DNA of 64,000 nucleotides, from the NCBI GenBank assembly GCA_963827605.1, contig CAWHBK010000001.1:1240001-1304000 (forward strand). The letters are read 5' to 3'. A program made the position numbers and the translations under genes. Below are positions 44,927 through 55,027 of the stretch, in pieces. Under the pieces are notes generated by a model that worked only from the letters and a program-made list of their open reading frames with translations, did not search any database and was not told the DNA's origin. This stretch comes from DSYU01 sp963827605. Its GTDB lineage: Bacteria; Chloroflexota; Anaerolineae; Anaerolineales; Anaerolineaceae. The stretch's first letter is position 1. Each line of letters starts with the position of its first letter.

Positions 44927-46849
44927 TTAAGGTGCGCCCGCGGGCACAGCGTGATGCCCGGCGCGGTGCTTGCGGCGTGATTCGTACATGGCATCGTCCG
45001 CACGGGAAAACAGGCTTTCCATATCTTTTGGGTTTTCGGCAGTGGCATAACCCATCGAAATGGAGACCGGGATATCGGGATGGCGAATATTATACATATT
45101 CAATAGGCCGTGTATCCGGGTAGCAATCTGTTCTGCCACCTCTCTGTCAGCGTGGATCAAGAGCAGACCAAATTCATCCCCTCCCAGACGAGCCACGATA
45201 TCCTCTGTGCGGCAAGCCTGCCGAAGTACGTAAGCGGCCTGCCTGAGCACCTGGTCGCCCGTGGAATGCCCCTGGTAATCGTTGACGTGTTTCAACCCAT
45301 CGACATCAATCATGAACATGCATACCGGGTACAGGCTAACCAGGCGAAGCTGGCGAAGCTTCAACTCAAAAAAGGCCCGGTTGTAGATCCCAGTCAATGT
45401 GTCGTGCATTCCCATATGCTGCAATTCCCGCTCACGGCGCTGCTGTTCGGTACAATCGAGAAAACCCCACAATCGAAAACCACAACCAAGCGAATCGACA
45501 TAATAAAAACGCGTCCGGCATTCTAATAAACGCCCATCCATACATTCAAGAATGTCCAACGTCTCGCCGACTGCCTGATTGAGAATCTGTTTCATAAAAT
45601 TAATGAAACGCGCAGGATCCTTCATCCTGCGGGAAATGGTCTCACTCCATTCAATGTCATTAACGAGCAGGGTTTGATCCGACAGATCCAGCAGTTCGAT
45701 CAGAATCTGGTTGCGATACAAAACCTTTCCTACATCGTCTGTAATCATGATGCCTTGCGTGAAGGCATCCAGTGCGGTTTGCATCAATGTCTTCTGGTGT
45801 AACAGCTCCTCATAATTCTTGTCGGCGGCGCTGGTCCCCTGCGCCTCCCGTTCAAAGGATGGTAAGGCCCGAATTTTTAAAATGCGCGGTTCAAAAATCG
45901 TCCGAGCCTGGATCGGAAAGTACAGCGAAAAGCGGCACAACCGCGGGGTTCCAAAGAAATCATCTTCCACGTCCATATCCAAACGACGATTGGCCTCAAT
46001 TTGCGCCAATGCTTTTCCCATTTTCGGAAACAGATTGTGAATGGACAACCCGATCACTTCCCCGCGCATCCGGTTGAGTAAACGCAGGGCATTCCCATCA
46101 AAATCCAGAATTCGACCAGCCGGATCCAGTAAGAACCAGTCTTCCGATGCTTCTTCCACCCGAGACCGTTCGACCGCCACCAACTGCTGGAGAATTGCCT
46201 TCTGCTCGAGAAACAACGCTCCGGTTGCCAGGATGATCAGCCCAGCAAACAACGGGGCAATGCTATCCCACGCGACCCCCCATAACCCGTAAACCCATAA
46301 CAGCCCCGACAACACCAGGAAAATAGTGTTCAGCAACAAAAAGAGCCAGTAATGGGAAAGCGCCTGCCGATATATAAAGAGGAAGCGGGATATGCCGTAA
46401 AACCATACCCCCGAGCCCAAAGTCCAGATAAGAAACCGCCTGAAGCCATCCCCGGAAAACAGGAAAACAGCAGACAAAGCCAATACAGCCAGCCCCAGGG
46501 CTATTTTTTGACCGCGCCACTTGATCAGCGAGAAAATACCCAGATCCGGGCGACCTGTGAGGTCGCGCCCAATGAGGTCGCGCCCTGAAAGGTCGCGGAC
46601 AAATGCCAGGCCAATGATGGGGATCGCCAGCCAAACCAACGCACTGATCCCCATCTGAACCGGTTGGAGGAAATGAATAAAACCTGCCAACCGAAAAATT
46701 TCCACCACCCATACCCCAGCAGTGATCGCCCCAAGATACAGGAAGACCCGCACACCCGGAAACTTGTGTATCGGAACCAGCCGGCGGATGATTATGATGA
46801 GAACGGAAAGTTCACCCAGCAAACCCAGCGCGATAGAGAATTCCAGCAT
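44927..46849 (-). CDS. Membrane diguanylate cyclase (7TM-PAS-GGDEF)
   Basis: 640 residues. The first 215 or so form about seven membrane helices, a sensor of the 7TM type. Then there are PAS-like domains (DWFLLDPAGRILDFDGNAL and another near GIMITDDVGKVLYRN) and a C-terminal GGDEF domain with RLGGDEFGLLL. An inhibitory I-site RTED lies five residues before GGDEF, so product feedback is expected. It makes cyclic di-GMP. It sits 21 bases downstream of the SARP-type regulator, probably in one transcript. Confidence 0.9.
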   Translation of the reverse strand: MLEFSIALGLLGELSVLIIIIRRLVPIHKFPGVRVFLYLGAITAGVWVVEIFRLAGFIHFLQPVQMGISALVWLAIPIIGLAFVRDLSGRDLIGRDLTGRPDLGIFSLIKWRGQKIALGLAVLALSAVFLFSGDGFRRFLIWTLGSGVWFYGISRFLFIYRQALSHYWLFLLLNTIFLVLSGLLWVYGLWGVAWDSIAPLFAGLIILATGALFLEQKAILQQLVAVERSRVEEASEDWFLLDPAGRILDFDGNALRLLNRMRGEVIGLSIHNLFPKMGKALAQIEANRRLDMDVEDDFFGTPRLCRFSLYFPIQARTIFEPRILKIRALPSFEREAQGTSAADKNYEELLHQKTLMQTALDAFTQGIMITDDVGKVLYRNQILIELLDLSDQTLLVNDIEWSETISRRMKDPARFINFMKQILNQAVGETLDILECMDGRLLECRTRFYYVDSLGCGFRLWGFLDCTEQQRRERELQHMGMHDTLTGIYNRAFFELKLRQLRLVSLYPVCMFMIDVDGLKHVNDYQGHSTGDQVLRQAAYVLRQACRTEDIVARLGGDEFGLLLIHADREVAEQIATRIHGLLNMYNIRHPDIPVSISMGYATAENPKDMESLFSRADDAMYESRRKHRAGHHAVPAGAP

Positions 46850-46870
46850 GTAATGATTATAGTAAAAAAG

Positions 46871-49800
46871 TTAAAAGGGAAGCTGTATTCCGTCGAGCAA
46901 TAATCGATCCATCATATCCTTCAGGGAGCTTTGCTCGCTTTTCGCCTGGGCTTGTTTAAATTTTTCAGCTGGCAGGCCGGCCCTCATTTCGTCCCAAAGG
47001 CGATTTGCCCGGTTGGCGCTCAGCTTGTCTCCAATCGGCTCCTGGAGGACCACCCCCAGTAATTCCACGGCCCGCTCTTTTTCAGGACTCTGGAATAATA
47101 CTCCCGCGATTCCGGTCAAGATATCCTGGATCAACGGCGTATTTTGCGATCGCGCTGCGATTTCAAGCGCCTGCTGGAAAAAGTTGACTGCATCCGCGGG
47201 TTTATTTAACGCCGCGGCATCTTCACCCAGTTCCCGCATCGCATATGCCGTCCGGCGCTGGTCACCGGTTTTCTGCAGCATCGCCAGGCTGCGCTGGTGA
47301 AGCCGCCACGCCTGATCATATTCGTTTCTGGCAGACGCTAATTGGCCTAATTTGCTGTACCCACCGGCTGCTCCCCATACGTCACCAAGTTTTTCGACGT
47401 TTGCCAGGAGTTTTTCAAAGTAGGACTGCGCGTCCTTGTAGCGCTCCTGCCCCAGGGCAATGTTCCCCAGGTAATTGAGCGCCCGGCTGCTGCCACGCTG
47501 TTCGCCTACGCGCTCGAACAAAGCAAACGTTTCGAGAAAGGGTTTTTCGTCAAAGCCAGTTTGGCCGCTTTCAAAGGCAATCTCTGCCAGCAGCTCGCGG
47601 GACCAGGCCAATCCCCATCCATCCCCTATCCGTTCTGCGAGGGATAAGGTGATGGACAAATGCAGCCAGGCATCCTTGAAACGGCTCATCCAGGTGTATA
47701 GAAAACCAAGCGCAAAATGGACATAAATGCGAATAAACTCCATCTCCTGATTTTCCGAAATCTCTAAACTGATTTGAAGGAATTTTTCCGCTTCTTCAAA
47801 ACGCGTCAACCGGCAGCAGAACCACCCCAGGCTGGCAGTTAGATAGGCCTTTACCCGCTGGGTGGCATTATCCATATCATCATCTTTTAGATGGGAAAGC
47901 GCGCTCCGAAAACGCGCTTCACCTTCTTGCCAGCGGCTGCGTTCCTCCAGGAAAAACAGCATTCCGATCGAAGCCTGCTCAATAAGGTTATACGCACCGT
48001 GCTCAATAGCCCAGTCCCAGGCAGAATTAATATTTTCAAGTTCCATTTCCAATTCATCGAGCGCCTGGGCCTGGCGGAAGCCGCGTAAATCTAACTCGCG
48101 TTCTTTTAGATAAGAACAAAAAAATTGCGCATGCTGCTGTTGGGCCAGATCCCCAATTCTTCGTGAATACTGGCGCAGTTTCTGCCCAGCGTACTGGCGG
48201 AGCAGTGGATGGAGTATGAAGCGGCCAAGCCCGGCCCGCTGCACTAAAGACTTGTCTTCGAGGCGCATCAGCCATGGCTGAGCAGCGCCGGCTATCACCT
48301 GGGCGGCATTGCGCGAAAAGCTGCCTGGAAATACCGCCAGTTTGCTAAAAACCTCGCACTCACTTTCCGACAATAAATCCCAGGAATGTTCAAAAGATGC
48401 TTGCAGGCTGCGGTGACGCTCGGGTAAATCTTGCAGCGTATTTTGTAAAAATTCCAGGTTACGTTGTACTTCTTCTGCAATTTGCGCGAAGGTATATTCA
48501 CGGGACCAACTGGCTGCCAGTTCAATTCCAAGCGGCAGGCCTTCTACCAGCTGGCAAATCCGCAGTGCGGCTGAGAGTTCACCCGGGTCTTCATTCGCGA
48601 AAAGCTGGCCTGAACGCACCCGGCTGGCGCGCTCAAACAGCAGCCGGACCGCGTCTGACCGGGTGGACTGGGCTTCGATTGTCTTTATATTCGCTTCTCC
48701 CTGCGCCAGGGTTGGAAATGGCAGCCCTTGCAGCTCCATTAAAAATTCCGCTTGAAAGCGCAAACGCTCTCGCGTGGTTAGTAAAATTTTGGTATAGGGC
48801 GCTCCACGAAGGATCTCCAGCAGCTGTTCTTTTCGCTCAAGATGATATTCAAAACCGTCTAGCACCAGCAAGATTTGCCTCGGGCGCAGATAATCGACCA
48901 GCAAATTCCCCATCTGCTGATCCGCGCCTGGGGCGAGTCCAATCACCCGCCCAATCAGGTCGTGCAGCTGGCCGGTGAGTTGAACAGGTTCCAGGGGGAC
49001 AAAATAAACGCCGTCCGGAAAAAGCCTCAGGTTCATGCAAGCCGCCTGGATCGCCATGCGCGTCTTGCCTACCCCTCCCAGGCCGACCAGGCTTACCAAC
49101 CGGTAGGCCGGGTTCTCGAGCGCATGGGAAATTTTATGCAGTTCCATCTCTCGGCCAACAAACGCGGTCAACTGTTCCGGTAAATTATTAAATATGGCGC
49201 GTGCCGTTTCTGAGCCGGGATCGAACTTGCCGGCGCGAATCTGCTCGCTCAACAACACCGTGCTCTCGTCCAGGTCACTACCCAGGGCCTCTCGCAATTT
49301 TCGCCGGCAAGTCTCATACTCCTCCAATGCCGCGTTGGCCCGCCCGGTTCTGGCCAGTAAGATCATCAACTTGCAATAAAGACTTTCTTTCAAATCATTC
49401 AGCTGCACCTGCCGGCGAGCAAAGATGGATGCCTGAATATAATCTCCTACACGCTCGTATGCGGTTACCAGCGCTTCAAGCGATTGCATCTGCATCCGGT
49501 AATATAGTTCACGCCGGTATGCGATCCATTCCTGAAACTCACTGTTTTTATCCAGAAATACATCTTCCAAAAAATTTCCCCGGTACATTTCCACTGCATC
49601 CCGCAAATGCTGGATGCAGTAAGGGCACAGAGCGCTCTGTTCATGGTTGTGCTGCTGGGCGGCTTTCAGGTGAACTTCAAAGGCCGCCATATCCAACCAG
49701 ACCTGCTCGCTCAGGTTCACCCGTACTTCATCATTGGTCACCGAAAATATCTGGTCAAACCCGGCCCCACCAATACCCTGGCGAATGCCATATAATGCCT

Positions 49801-50002
49801 GGCGCAAGTTGTTTCGCGCAATTCCTTCTGGCCGGTCTGGCCAAAACAATTCGGCCAGGGTCTCACGGCGATGCATCTGGTCATTTTCAATCGCCAGGTA
49901 TGCGAGCAGGGCGCGCTCTTTTAATGTACGAAACGGCTGCAATATGCCATCCGCCGTCCAGGCCTGGAAAGGACCCAAAAAAGAAAGTGACAGGTGCGTC
50001 AT
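46871..50002 (-). CDS. SARP/BTAD-type transcriptional regulator with NB-ARC and TPR
   Basis: 1043 residues. The N-terminal winged-helix-like SARP segment (LFLGPFQAW-like start, then RERALLAYLAIENDQM-like region with LAELFWPD) is followed by a bacterial transcriptional activator domain (to about 250), an NB-ARC-type ATPase with P-loop VGLGGVGKTRMAIQ (about residue 315) and LLVLDGFEYHL, then many TPR-like helices to the C-terminus. The class acts as an ATP-dependent switch for antibiotic or morphogenesis genes. Upstream of the diguanylate cyclase, it may control it. The trigger is not known. Confidence 0.85.
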   Translation of the reverse strand: MTHLSLSFLGPFQAWTADGILQPFRTLKERALLAYLAIENDQMHRRETLAELFWPDRPEGIARNNLRQALYGIRQGIGGAGFDQIFSVTNDEVRVNLSEQVWLDMAAFEVHLKAAQQHNHEQSALCPYCIQHLRDAVEMYRGNFLEDVFLDKNSEFQEWIAYRRELYYRMQMQSLEALVTAYERVGDYIQASIFARRQVQLNDLKESLYCKLMILLARTGRANAALEEYETCRRKLREALGSDLDESTVLLSEQIRAGKFDPGSETARAIFNNLPEQLTAFVGREMELHKISHALENPAYRLVSLVGLGGVGKTRMAIQAACMNLRLFPDGVYFVPLEPVQLTGQLHDLIGRVIGLAPGADQQMGNLLVDYLRPRQILLVLDGFEYHLERKEQLLEILRGAPYTKILLTTRERLRFQAEFLMELQGLPFPTLAQGEANIKTIEAQSTRSDAVRLLFERASRVRSGQLFANEDPGELSAALRICQLVEGLPLGIELAASWSREYTFAQIAEEVQRNLEFLQNTLQDLPERHRSLQASFEHSWDLLSESECEVFSKLAVFPGSFSRNAAQVIAGAAQPWLMRLEDKSLVQRAGLGRFILHPLLRQYAGQKLRQYSRRIGDLAQQQHAQFFCSYLKERELDLRGFRQAQALDELEMELENINSAWDWAIEHGAYNLIEQASIGMLFFLEERSRWQEGEARFRSALSHLKDDDMDNATQRVKAYLTASLGWFCCRLTRFEEAEKFLQISLEISENQEMEFIRIYVHFALGFLYTWMSRFKDAWLHLSITLSLAERIGDGWGLAWSRELLAEIAFESGQTGFDEKPFLETFALFERVGEQRGSSRALNYLGNIALGQERYKDAQSYFEKLLANVEKLGDVWGAAGGYSKLGQLASARNEYDQAWRLHQRSLAMLQKTGDQRRTAYAMRELGEDAAALNKPADAVNFFQQALEIAARSQNTPLIQDILTGIAGVLFQSPEKERAVELLGVVLQEPIGDKLSANRANRLWDEMRAGLPAEKFKQAQAKSEQSSLKDMMDRLLLDGIQLPF

Positions 50003-50282
50003 GAGCAGATCAGGCTCCCCATTTTATAACAAGCGTCTGAATATTTAGGATGGCGCGGAACGAAGCATCCCAAATAGTTATTAACACATTTATAACACTA
50101 AATGCCTATTATGATAGTGGTTCGAACAATCACAAACGGTGCCTAAATTTCGTTCTTTGCTTGCCTGTTTGAAACGCATCGTTGGGTACAGATCAGGGGA
50201 CTGTATCTGGTGTCCCTGGCGGGGTGGAGGGTTTTCTCCACCCCGCTACATTTATCATCAACTCTTTAAAGCTGCGAGCGCC

Positions 50283-52310
50283 TCAGGGTACGTAGCGGAC
50301 GAGGGCCCCGCCCCCTTCGCCTGTTACCGCGGCGATCCATACTGTACCAAGCCGGTCCGTGTAAACTTTGCGGACTTTGTTTGTGGGCAGTCCATTGGCA
50401 GTATTAAACTGCTCCCAATGATTGCCATCATAGTGCAGCAGCCCATGACCATCCGTACCAACCCACAGATGACCATTCCCATCCCAGGTAATTGAGGTAA
50501 CGTTCACGTTACTCAATACCTCATCACCCAGGTTGATCAACCACACAAAACTCTGCTTGCCATCGAAGATGACCAGCCCCTGGTCTGTACCTAACAGCAG
50601 CCCTCCGTCTTTATTCGGCGCAATCGCATTGATCGAGAGGTCTGGTAAAACCAGCTGCCATTGGTAGCGTTGATAATGCAGCAGCCCGTGGTTAGAGCCG
50701 GCCCAAATCCCATCCCCCTGCTCATACAACGATTGAAAACTGTTTCCACGGGGGTCATTTGCCGGTGTATAGGTCCGCATCACCGACCCATCCCAAACGT
50801 TGATGCCCAGGCTGGTGGCAAACCAGGCATAACCACGCTGATCCACCAGCCCATCCGAAATTGGGCCCATCAGACCCTGGAATACATCCACCTGCGACCA
50901 GCCAACACCGTCATAAAAACTTGCCTGAACTTTCTGGTCATAGAAAAGCCACATCCCATTGGTCGATGGGAACAGCCCGGTTACACGCGGCGAAAGCAGC
51001 TTTTCGCGCTGGGGTTGGATGCTTTCCCAGGGTCCCGATGGAAGCATTGGGTTAAAGGAATTAACGCCCAGGTCGGTTGCGATCCACAATTTTCCATCCG
51101 AGCTCTCCGCGATATCCAGAATATCGTTACTCATCAGCTGCTGCTGATCGAAACGGAGACGTTGGATCTTCTCGGAATCCAAAACCATCACCCCTTCCCC
51201 GTTGGTTCCCGCATAAGCCACGCCGTTCTCAGCAATGACCAGATCGGTGATGGGTACGTCTGGCGTAACGGTATATACCGTCGAACAAAACAGGGTAACT
51301 GGATTAAATGGGCAAATCCCCTCTTCAGAACTGGCGATCCAGATGCGCTTGTCAGGCCCAACTTCCACATGGTCAACCGACTGGAACGGGATACCCGAAG
51401 GGGTTTGCGCGCCAAAGGAATTCCACTTCTTATCCTGATAATGTACCAGTCCAGTCGAGTAGCCCAACCAAATCGACTGGTCCGGCGCCACGGAAAGGTC
51501 ATAAACAGAACCCGAGGGGAAGCCAGAAGCAGCATTGAAAGGAAATATGGTGTTCCCCATAATCATAAACGCGCTCTTATCCCCTGCGGCAACCCAGATG
51601 GCCTGGCCTACCACATCAATCGCGCGGATGGTACCCAGTTTCAGCCCTTCCGCCGGACCAATGCGTTTCCATGCGCCGGTTTTCAGGTTTAAGATCCCCA
51701 ATCCGTCGACAGAGCCGGCGATCAGGCGCTGGTTGGGTGCGTCGCACAACAAGGTCCGCACTCCCTTGAGCGTGCCGCCGTCTGGAAAAGTAATTGGAAT
51801 CCGGCTCCATTTTTTCAGTTTCAGGTCAAATGCGCTGAGCAGCCCGGTGCTGTGCGCTACCAGGATGCGTTTTTCGGGGACCGGGCAGTAGACGACATCA
51901 TTTCCCTGGATTTCCACGAGGCCGTCCCGGGTGGTATAAAGCCGGTGGGCCTTTGTATCCAGGTCCCAGGCTACCACCCCCCCGAGCGTCGCCGCCCAAA
52001 GCTGGCGCTCATACACCGCTACGCCTTGAACAAAATCCGGGTTGCTGTAATTGGTCCATCCGGAAGGCGGCCTGGGATAACTCGCGCGCGTCTCCTCGAC
52101 CGCGGAAGGCGTCGACGGCAAAGGCGTTTTTTCTAGTGTTGGGGTGGGGGATAATTGCGGTGTAACAGCAGCCGTTGCTGGCGCAGTGATGGGGACTGGT
52201 TCGCTGATTACAACCGTAGGGACCGGTGACGGAGTCTTACCGGCACATCCGGCAATGACGCTGGCAACCGCCCACACCAGCAGCAGCTTTCTGAACAATG
52301 AACTTCGCAT
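50283..52310 (-). CDS. Lipoprotein with Reg_prop-type beta-propeller
   Basis: 675 residues. A lipoprotein signal is present (VIAGCAGK, Cys near residue 22) and then a Pro/Thr/Ser-rich spacer. The rest consists of propeller repeats of the kind GNDVVYC, LWIATDLGVNSFNP, AWFATSLGINVWDG and HLWVGTDGHGLLHYDG, as in the sensor part of hybrid two-component systems. Here it is a free-standing lipoprotein on the membrane surface and not linked to a kinase. It is upstream (280 bases, no gene in between) of the SARP gene on the same strand and may supply its signal. Confidence 0.8.
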   Translation of the reverse strand: MRSSLFRKLLLVWAVASVIAGCAGKTPSPVPTVVISEPVPITAPATAAVTPQLSPTPTLEKTPLPSTPSAVEETRASYPRPPSGWTNYSNPDFVQGVAVYERQLWAATLGGVVAWDLDTKAHRLYTTRDGLVEIQGNDVVYCPVPEKRILVAHSTGLLSAFDLKLKKWSRIPITFPDGGTLKGVRTLLCDAPNQRLIAGSVDGLGILNLKTGAWKRIGPAEGLKLGTIRAIDVVGQAIWVAAGDKSAFMIMGNTIFPFNAASGFPSGSVYDLSVAPDQSIWLGYSTGLVHYQDKKWNSFGAQTPSGIPFQSVDHVEVGPDKRIWIASSEEGICPFNPVTLFCSTVYTVTPDVPITDLVIAENGVAYAGTNGEGVMVLDSEKIQRLRFDQQQLMSNDILDIAESSDGKLWIATDLGVNSFNPMLPSGPWESIQPQREKLLSPRVTGLFPSTNGMWLFYDQKVQASFYDGVGWSQVDVFQGLMGPISDGLVDQRGYAWFATSLGINVWDGSVMRTYTPANDPRGNSFQSLYEQGDGIWAGSNHGLLHYQRYQWQLVLPDLSINAIAPNKDGGLLLGTDQGLVIFDGKQSFVWLINLGDEVLSNVNVTSITWDGNGHLWVGTDGHGLLHYDGNHWEQFNTANGLPTNKVRKVYTDRLGTVWIAAVTGEGGGALVRYVP

Positions 52311-52473
52311 AAGTTATACTCGATTTTTAATTGCCACTCTATCTTAACCGATCTTTCTGGAAAAGAGAAGCGGTTCAATGATTGCTGCTTCCAAAAAGCA
52401 AAAAAGACTTTACGAAAACCTAACGAATTCAATGTCCTGCCCTGCGCGCAGTTTAACGCGGGCGAATTTGGGG

Positions 52474-52479
52474 TACAAT
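52474..52479 (+). promoter_or_regulatory. -10 box for biotin ligase, very short leader
   Basis: TACAAT ends 10 bases before the ATG at 52490. If it is used, the mRNA leader would be only a few bases long and no ribosome site would exist, so initiation would be leaderless or nearly so. A partial -35 TTTAAC is 16 bases upstream. Confidence 0.4.
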
Positions 52480-52489
52480 AAAAACAATT

Positions 52490-53272
52490 ATGGATGTTGA
52501 TTCACTGGCATCCCTTCTGGCTGGACTGCCCATTTCACAATTTCGGTATTTTGACAGTATAGGCTCCACGAACGATGAGGCATTAGCCTGGGTCTCGGCG
52601 GGCGCGCAAGACCGCTGCCTGGTTGTAGCAAACCAGCAAACCCAGGGCCGCGGGCGGTTGAACCGCCGCTGGATTACCAACCCGGGAGCCGCACTGGCGT
52701 TTAGTTTAATCCTGCAGCCCACACCAGAAGAGGACGAACGCATGGGTTTCTTCTCCCCTCTGGGGGCGCTGGCAATCTGCCAGGCCCTGGAGGCGCTTTT
52801 TGGGCTGTCCCCACAGATCAAGTGGCCGAATGATGTACTGCTCCAGGAACGGAAGATCGCCGGCATTCTGGTAGAAACAGCCTGGATGGGAAATCGTTTG
52901 CAAGGAATGGTTATTGGAATCGGAATAAATGTAAAGCCAGAGGCCGTTCCCCCGGCAGCGGAGCTGCTCTTCCCGGCGGCTTGCGTGGAAGACTCCACCG
53001 GCCGCCCGGTTGACCGGATGACGCTGCTCCACGAGATTCTGCGGGCATTGTTGGATTGGCGGTCAAGGCTGGGGACTGAAACCTTCCACCAGGCCTGGGA
53101 ACAGCGTTTAGCCTTCCGCGGTCAATGGGTCAGCGTTGAAGGTACGGATAACAAACCGGCCATTGGGCAATTGCTTGGTATTGATGCCTCAGGCAGTTTA
53201 CTTTTACGAAATTCAGCAGGAGAAACCATCACCGTTACGGTTGGCGATGTTCACCTGCGTCTTATGGAATAA
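52490..53272 (+). CDS. birA: Biotin--[acetyl-CoA-carboxylase] ligase
   Basis: 260 residues, with no N-terminal helix-turn-helix, so a group I ligase without a repressor role. Diagnostic motifs: IGSTNDEALAWV, QTQGRGRLNRRWITNPGAAL (biotinyl-AMP loop), IKWPNDVLLQERKIAGILVE and the C-terminal SH3-like domain with GQLLGIDASGSLLL. It biotinylates carboxylase carrier proteins. It is followed 15 bases later by a small membrane protein gene. Confidence 0.92.
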   Translation: MDVDSLASLLAGLPISQFRYFDSIGSTNDEALAWVSAGAQDRCLVVANQQTQGRGRLNRRWITNPGAALAFSLILQPTPEEDERMGFFSPLGALAICQALEALFGLSPQIKWPNDVLLQERKIAGILVETAWMGNRLQGMVIGIGINVKPEAVPPAAELLFPAACVEDSTGRPVDRMTLLHEILRALLDWRSRLGTETFHQAWEQRLAFRGQWVSVEGTDNKPAIGQLLGIDASGSLLLRNSAGETITVTVGDVHLRLME

Positions 53273-53287
53273 CAGGAGGTACCCCCA

Positions 53288-53518
53288 ATGTTAGATGATC
53301 TGCGAAATTCATCCTCGTTTATTGATGAAGAGGATCCGAACGAACAGGAAGAAGAAGTGGTTCGCCGCCGGCCCGCTCGCCGGCGTGAAAAAGAAACCTT
53401 CCTGGGGATGACTGCCCAACAGCGCTTTATCCTTTCACTGATGATGTTTTTCATGTTTTGTATCATGGGTGTCGCAGCGTTAATTCTAAGCGGCAGCGTG
53501 GTTTTACCCGGTTTGTGA
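53288..53518 (+). CDS. Small membrane protein
   Basis: 76 residues. The acidic N-terminal half (FIDEEDPNEQEEEVVRRRPA) is followed by a basic strip and one C-terminal membrane helix (FILSLMMFFMFCIMGVAALI). AGGAGGT directly precedes the ATG. No family is recognised. It lies in the same unit as birA and before a terminator. The N-terminus is likely cytoplasmic. Confidence 0.6.
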   Translation: MLDDLRNSSSFIDEEDPNEQEEEVVRRRPARRREKETFLGMTAQQRFILSLMMFFMFCIMGVAALILSGSVVLPGL

Positions 53519-53552
53519 GCAGCCGGGCGCCTTTCCGGCGCTATTCAAACAA

Positions 53553-53588
53553 AACAGACCTGCCCGGTAAAACCGAAACAGGTCTGTT
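53553..53588. terminator. 10-bp hairpin between convergent genes
   Basis: AACAGACCTG at 53553-53562 is complementary to 53579-53588. It lies between the small membrane protein gene and the Cys-rich miniprotein gene. Confidence 0.6.
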
Positions 53589-53635
53589 ATAGGGTTTTCT
53601 TGCCTGGACTATTAATATGCCAGGATCAGCAGGTC

Positions 53636-53827
53636 TCAGGCTGTCTGGCGTAAGGTTACCAGCTCAGCCTCTACTGCCTGAATTTCCGCCTTCAATTCGG
53701 CCAGATATTGCTCTAACCGGACCACGTATTCTTCGCGAGTCAAATAAACATCTTCCGCCTGATGCTCGTGACCACCACAACCACAATTCCCGCCGCAAGC
53801 GCAGGTACCACCAATATCGTCAGACAT
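53636..53827 (-). CDS. Cys-rich miniprotein with coiled coil
   Basis: 63 residues. After MSDDIGG it has CACGGNCGCGGHEH, i.e. four Cys and two His within 14 residues, a plausible zinc- or iron-type metal site. The rest is an amphipathic helix (EYVVRLEQYLAELKAEIQAV) likely to form a coiled coil. AAGGAGGAGGCGCA precedes the ATG at 53827, which decides the start over longer readings. I do not recognise a family. Confidence 0.65.
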   Translation of the reverse strand: MSDDIGGTCACGGNCGCGGHEHQAEDVYLTREEYVVRLEQYLAELKAEIQAVEAELVTLRQTA

Positions 53828-54126
53828 TGCGCCTCCTCCTTGTTGGATAACTGGTTTTATTTTAAGACATCCCTGGGCCGGACGGATCGAACACGCCGCC
53901 CACTTCGTCTTCCTGGCAAAATTATACCTCAAATAAGAGTATTTTAGTAGTAATTATTTGCTCAAACGATACTGCTTGCGCTTAAAAGGTTACTTTTCCT
54001 TCGTTTACAGGCGTTATCGGAGCTCCTTTTCTGGTTGGTATTCAGTGAAAATTGAGGTACTATATTTTAAGGGATCTCGTTCCGGCATTTCATCCGCCAT
54101 GCCTACAACCGCCCAGGAGAGGAAAA

Positions 54127-55011
54127 ATGTCTCGCAAGCTAGTCGCCGTCATTCTCTGTGCATCCATTGTGTTCGCATCACTCGCCTGCCAGTTTCTTTC
54201 CGGTCCTAATAGCCCTGTTTCCCCTACCAGCGCGCTCACGCAAGCGACGCCTGCAGCGGTTCAGCCAACTGCTACAGAGGATGTGGCGGTCTCCACCCAG
54301 GCTTTCCTGGACAGCAAGCAGGCTACCGAAGATGCGGAGCTGCAGGCTGCCACGCAAGCAGCGGCGCAGGCACTGGCTGCGGAAGCAACTGAACAAGCGG
54401 CTCAGATAATGGCCCGCACCGCTACCGCGGTTGGCAAAGCAACCGCTCAGGCAGACAGCATGTACGAACTGGTTAGTACGTTGAAATCCGATGGAGTTTT
54501 GCAGAGCACAGCCGGAGAGTACTATCAGATTGATGATTTTGAGGAAAGCTGGGCTCAGCTAAACTGGTACCAATGGTGGAATACGGGCTACCAACCCTCC
54601 GATTTCGTAATCCGCACCCATACCGCCTGGGAATCGGCCAGCCGGACCGCCAATGTGTTTGCCTCCGGCTGTGGGTTTGTCTTTCGGGCCACAGATGTCG
54701 ACAATCATTACATGATCTTCCTGGCCCTGGATGACTACGTTTATATGCGTGGTTATGTCGATAAGAAGTACCGCACTTTTGGAAAGGGCTATGCCGGTGA
54801 CATCAACCACATCAAAGGCGAAGCAGATATCGTCTTCGCTGCGCAGGGCGACCGTTTCGTTTATTATGTCAACGGAGATAAGGTCTTCGACAAGAATAAC
54901 AGCGAGCTGGTAAGTGGCGACCTGGGCCTGACAATAAATTCGGGCACCAACAAAGGCTACGGAACCCGTTGCAAAATGACCAACACCGAACTGTGGGTGC
55001 TGGACAAGTAA
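54127..55011 (+). CDS. Lipoprotein with Ala-rich helix and jelly-roll-like domain
   Basis: 294 residues. It has a lipoprotein signal (ASLACQF, Cys near residue 20), an Ala/Thr/Gln-rich segment likely to form a long helix (about 60-110), then a C-terminal domain with alternating strands, ending with ELWVLDK. Features such as FYYVNGDKVFDKNNSELVSGDLG recall laminin-G/DUF1080-like ligand-binding domains (key residues Asn-Gly and Asp). It is single with GGAGAGG upstream, and ends in a terminator shared with the convergent 55071 gene. The substrate is unknown. Confidence 0.65.
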   Translation: MSRKLVAVILCASIVFASLACQFLSGPNSPVSPTSALTQATPAAVQPTATEDVAVSTQAFLDSKQATEDAELQAATQAAAQALAAEATEQAAQIMARTATAVGKATAQADSMYELVSTLKSDGVLQSTAGEYYQIDDFEESWAQLNWYQWWNTGYQPSDFVIRTHTAWESASRTANVFASGCGFVFRATDVDNHYMIFLALDDYVYMRGYVDKKYRTFGKGYAGDINHIKGEADIVFAAQGDRFVYYVNGDKVFDKNNSELVSGDLGLTINSGTNKGYGTRCKMTNTELWVLDK

Positions 55012-55027
55012 CTTTTTTTCGGTTTTT

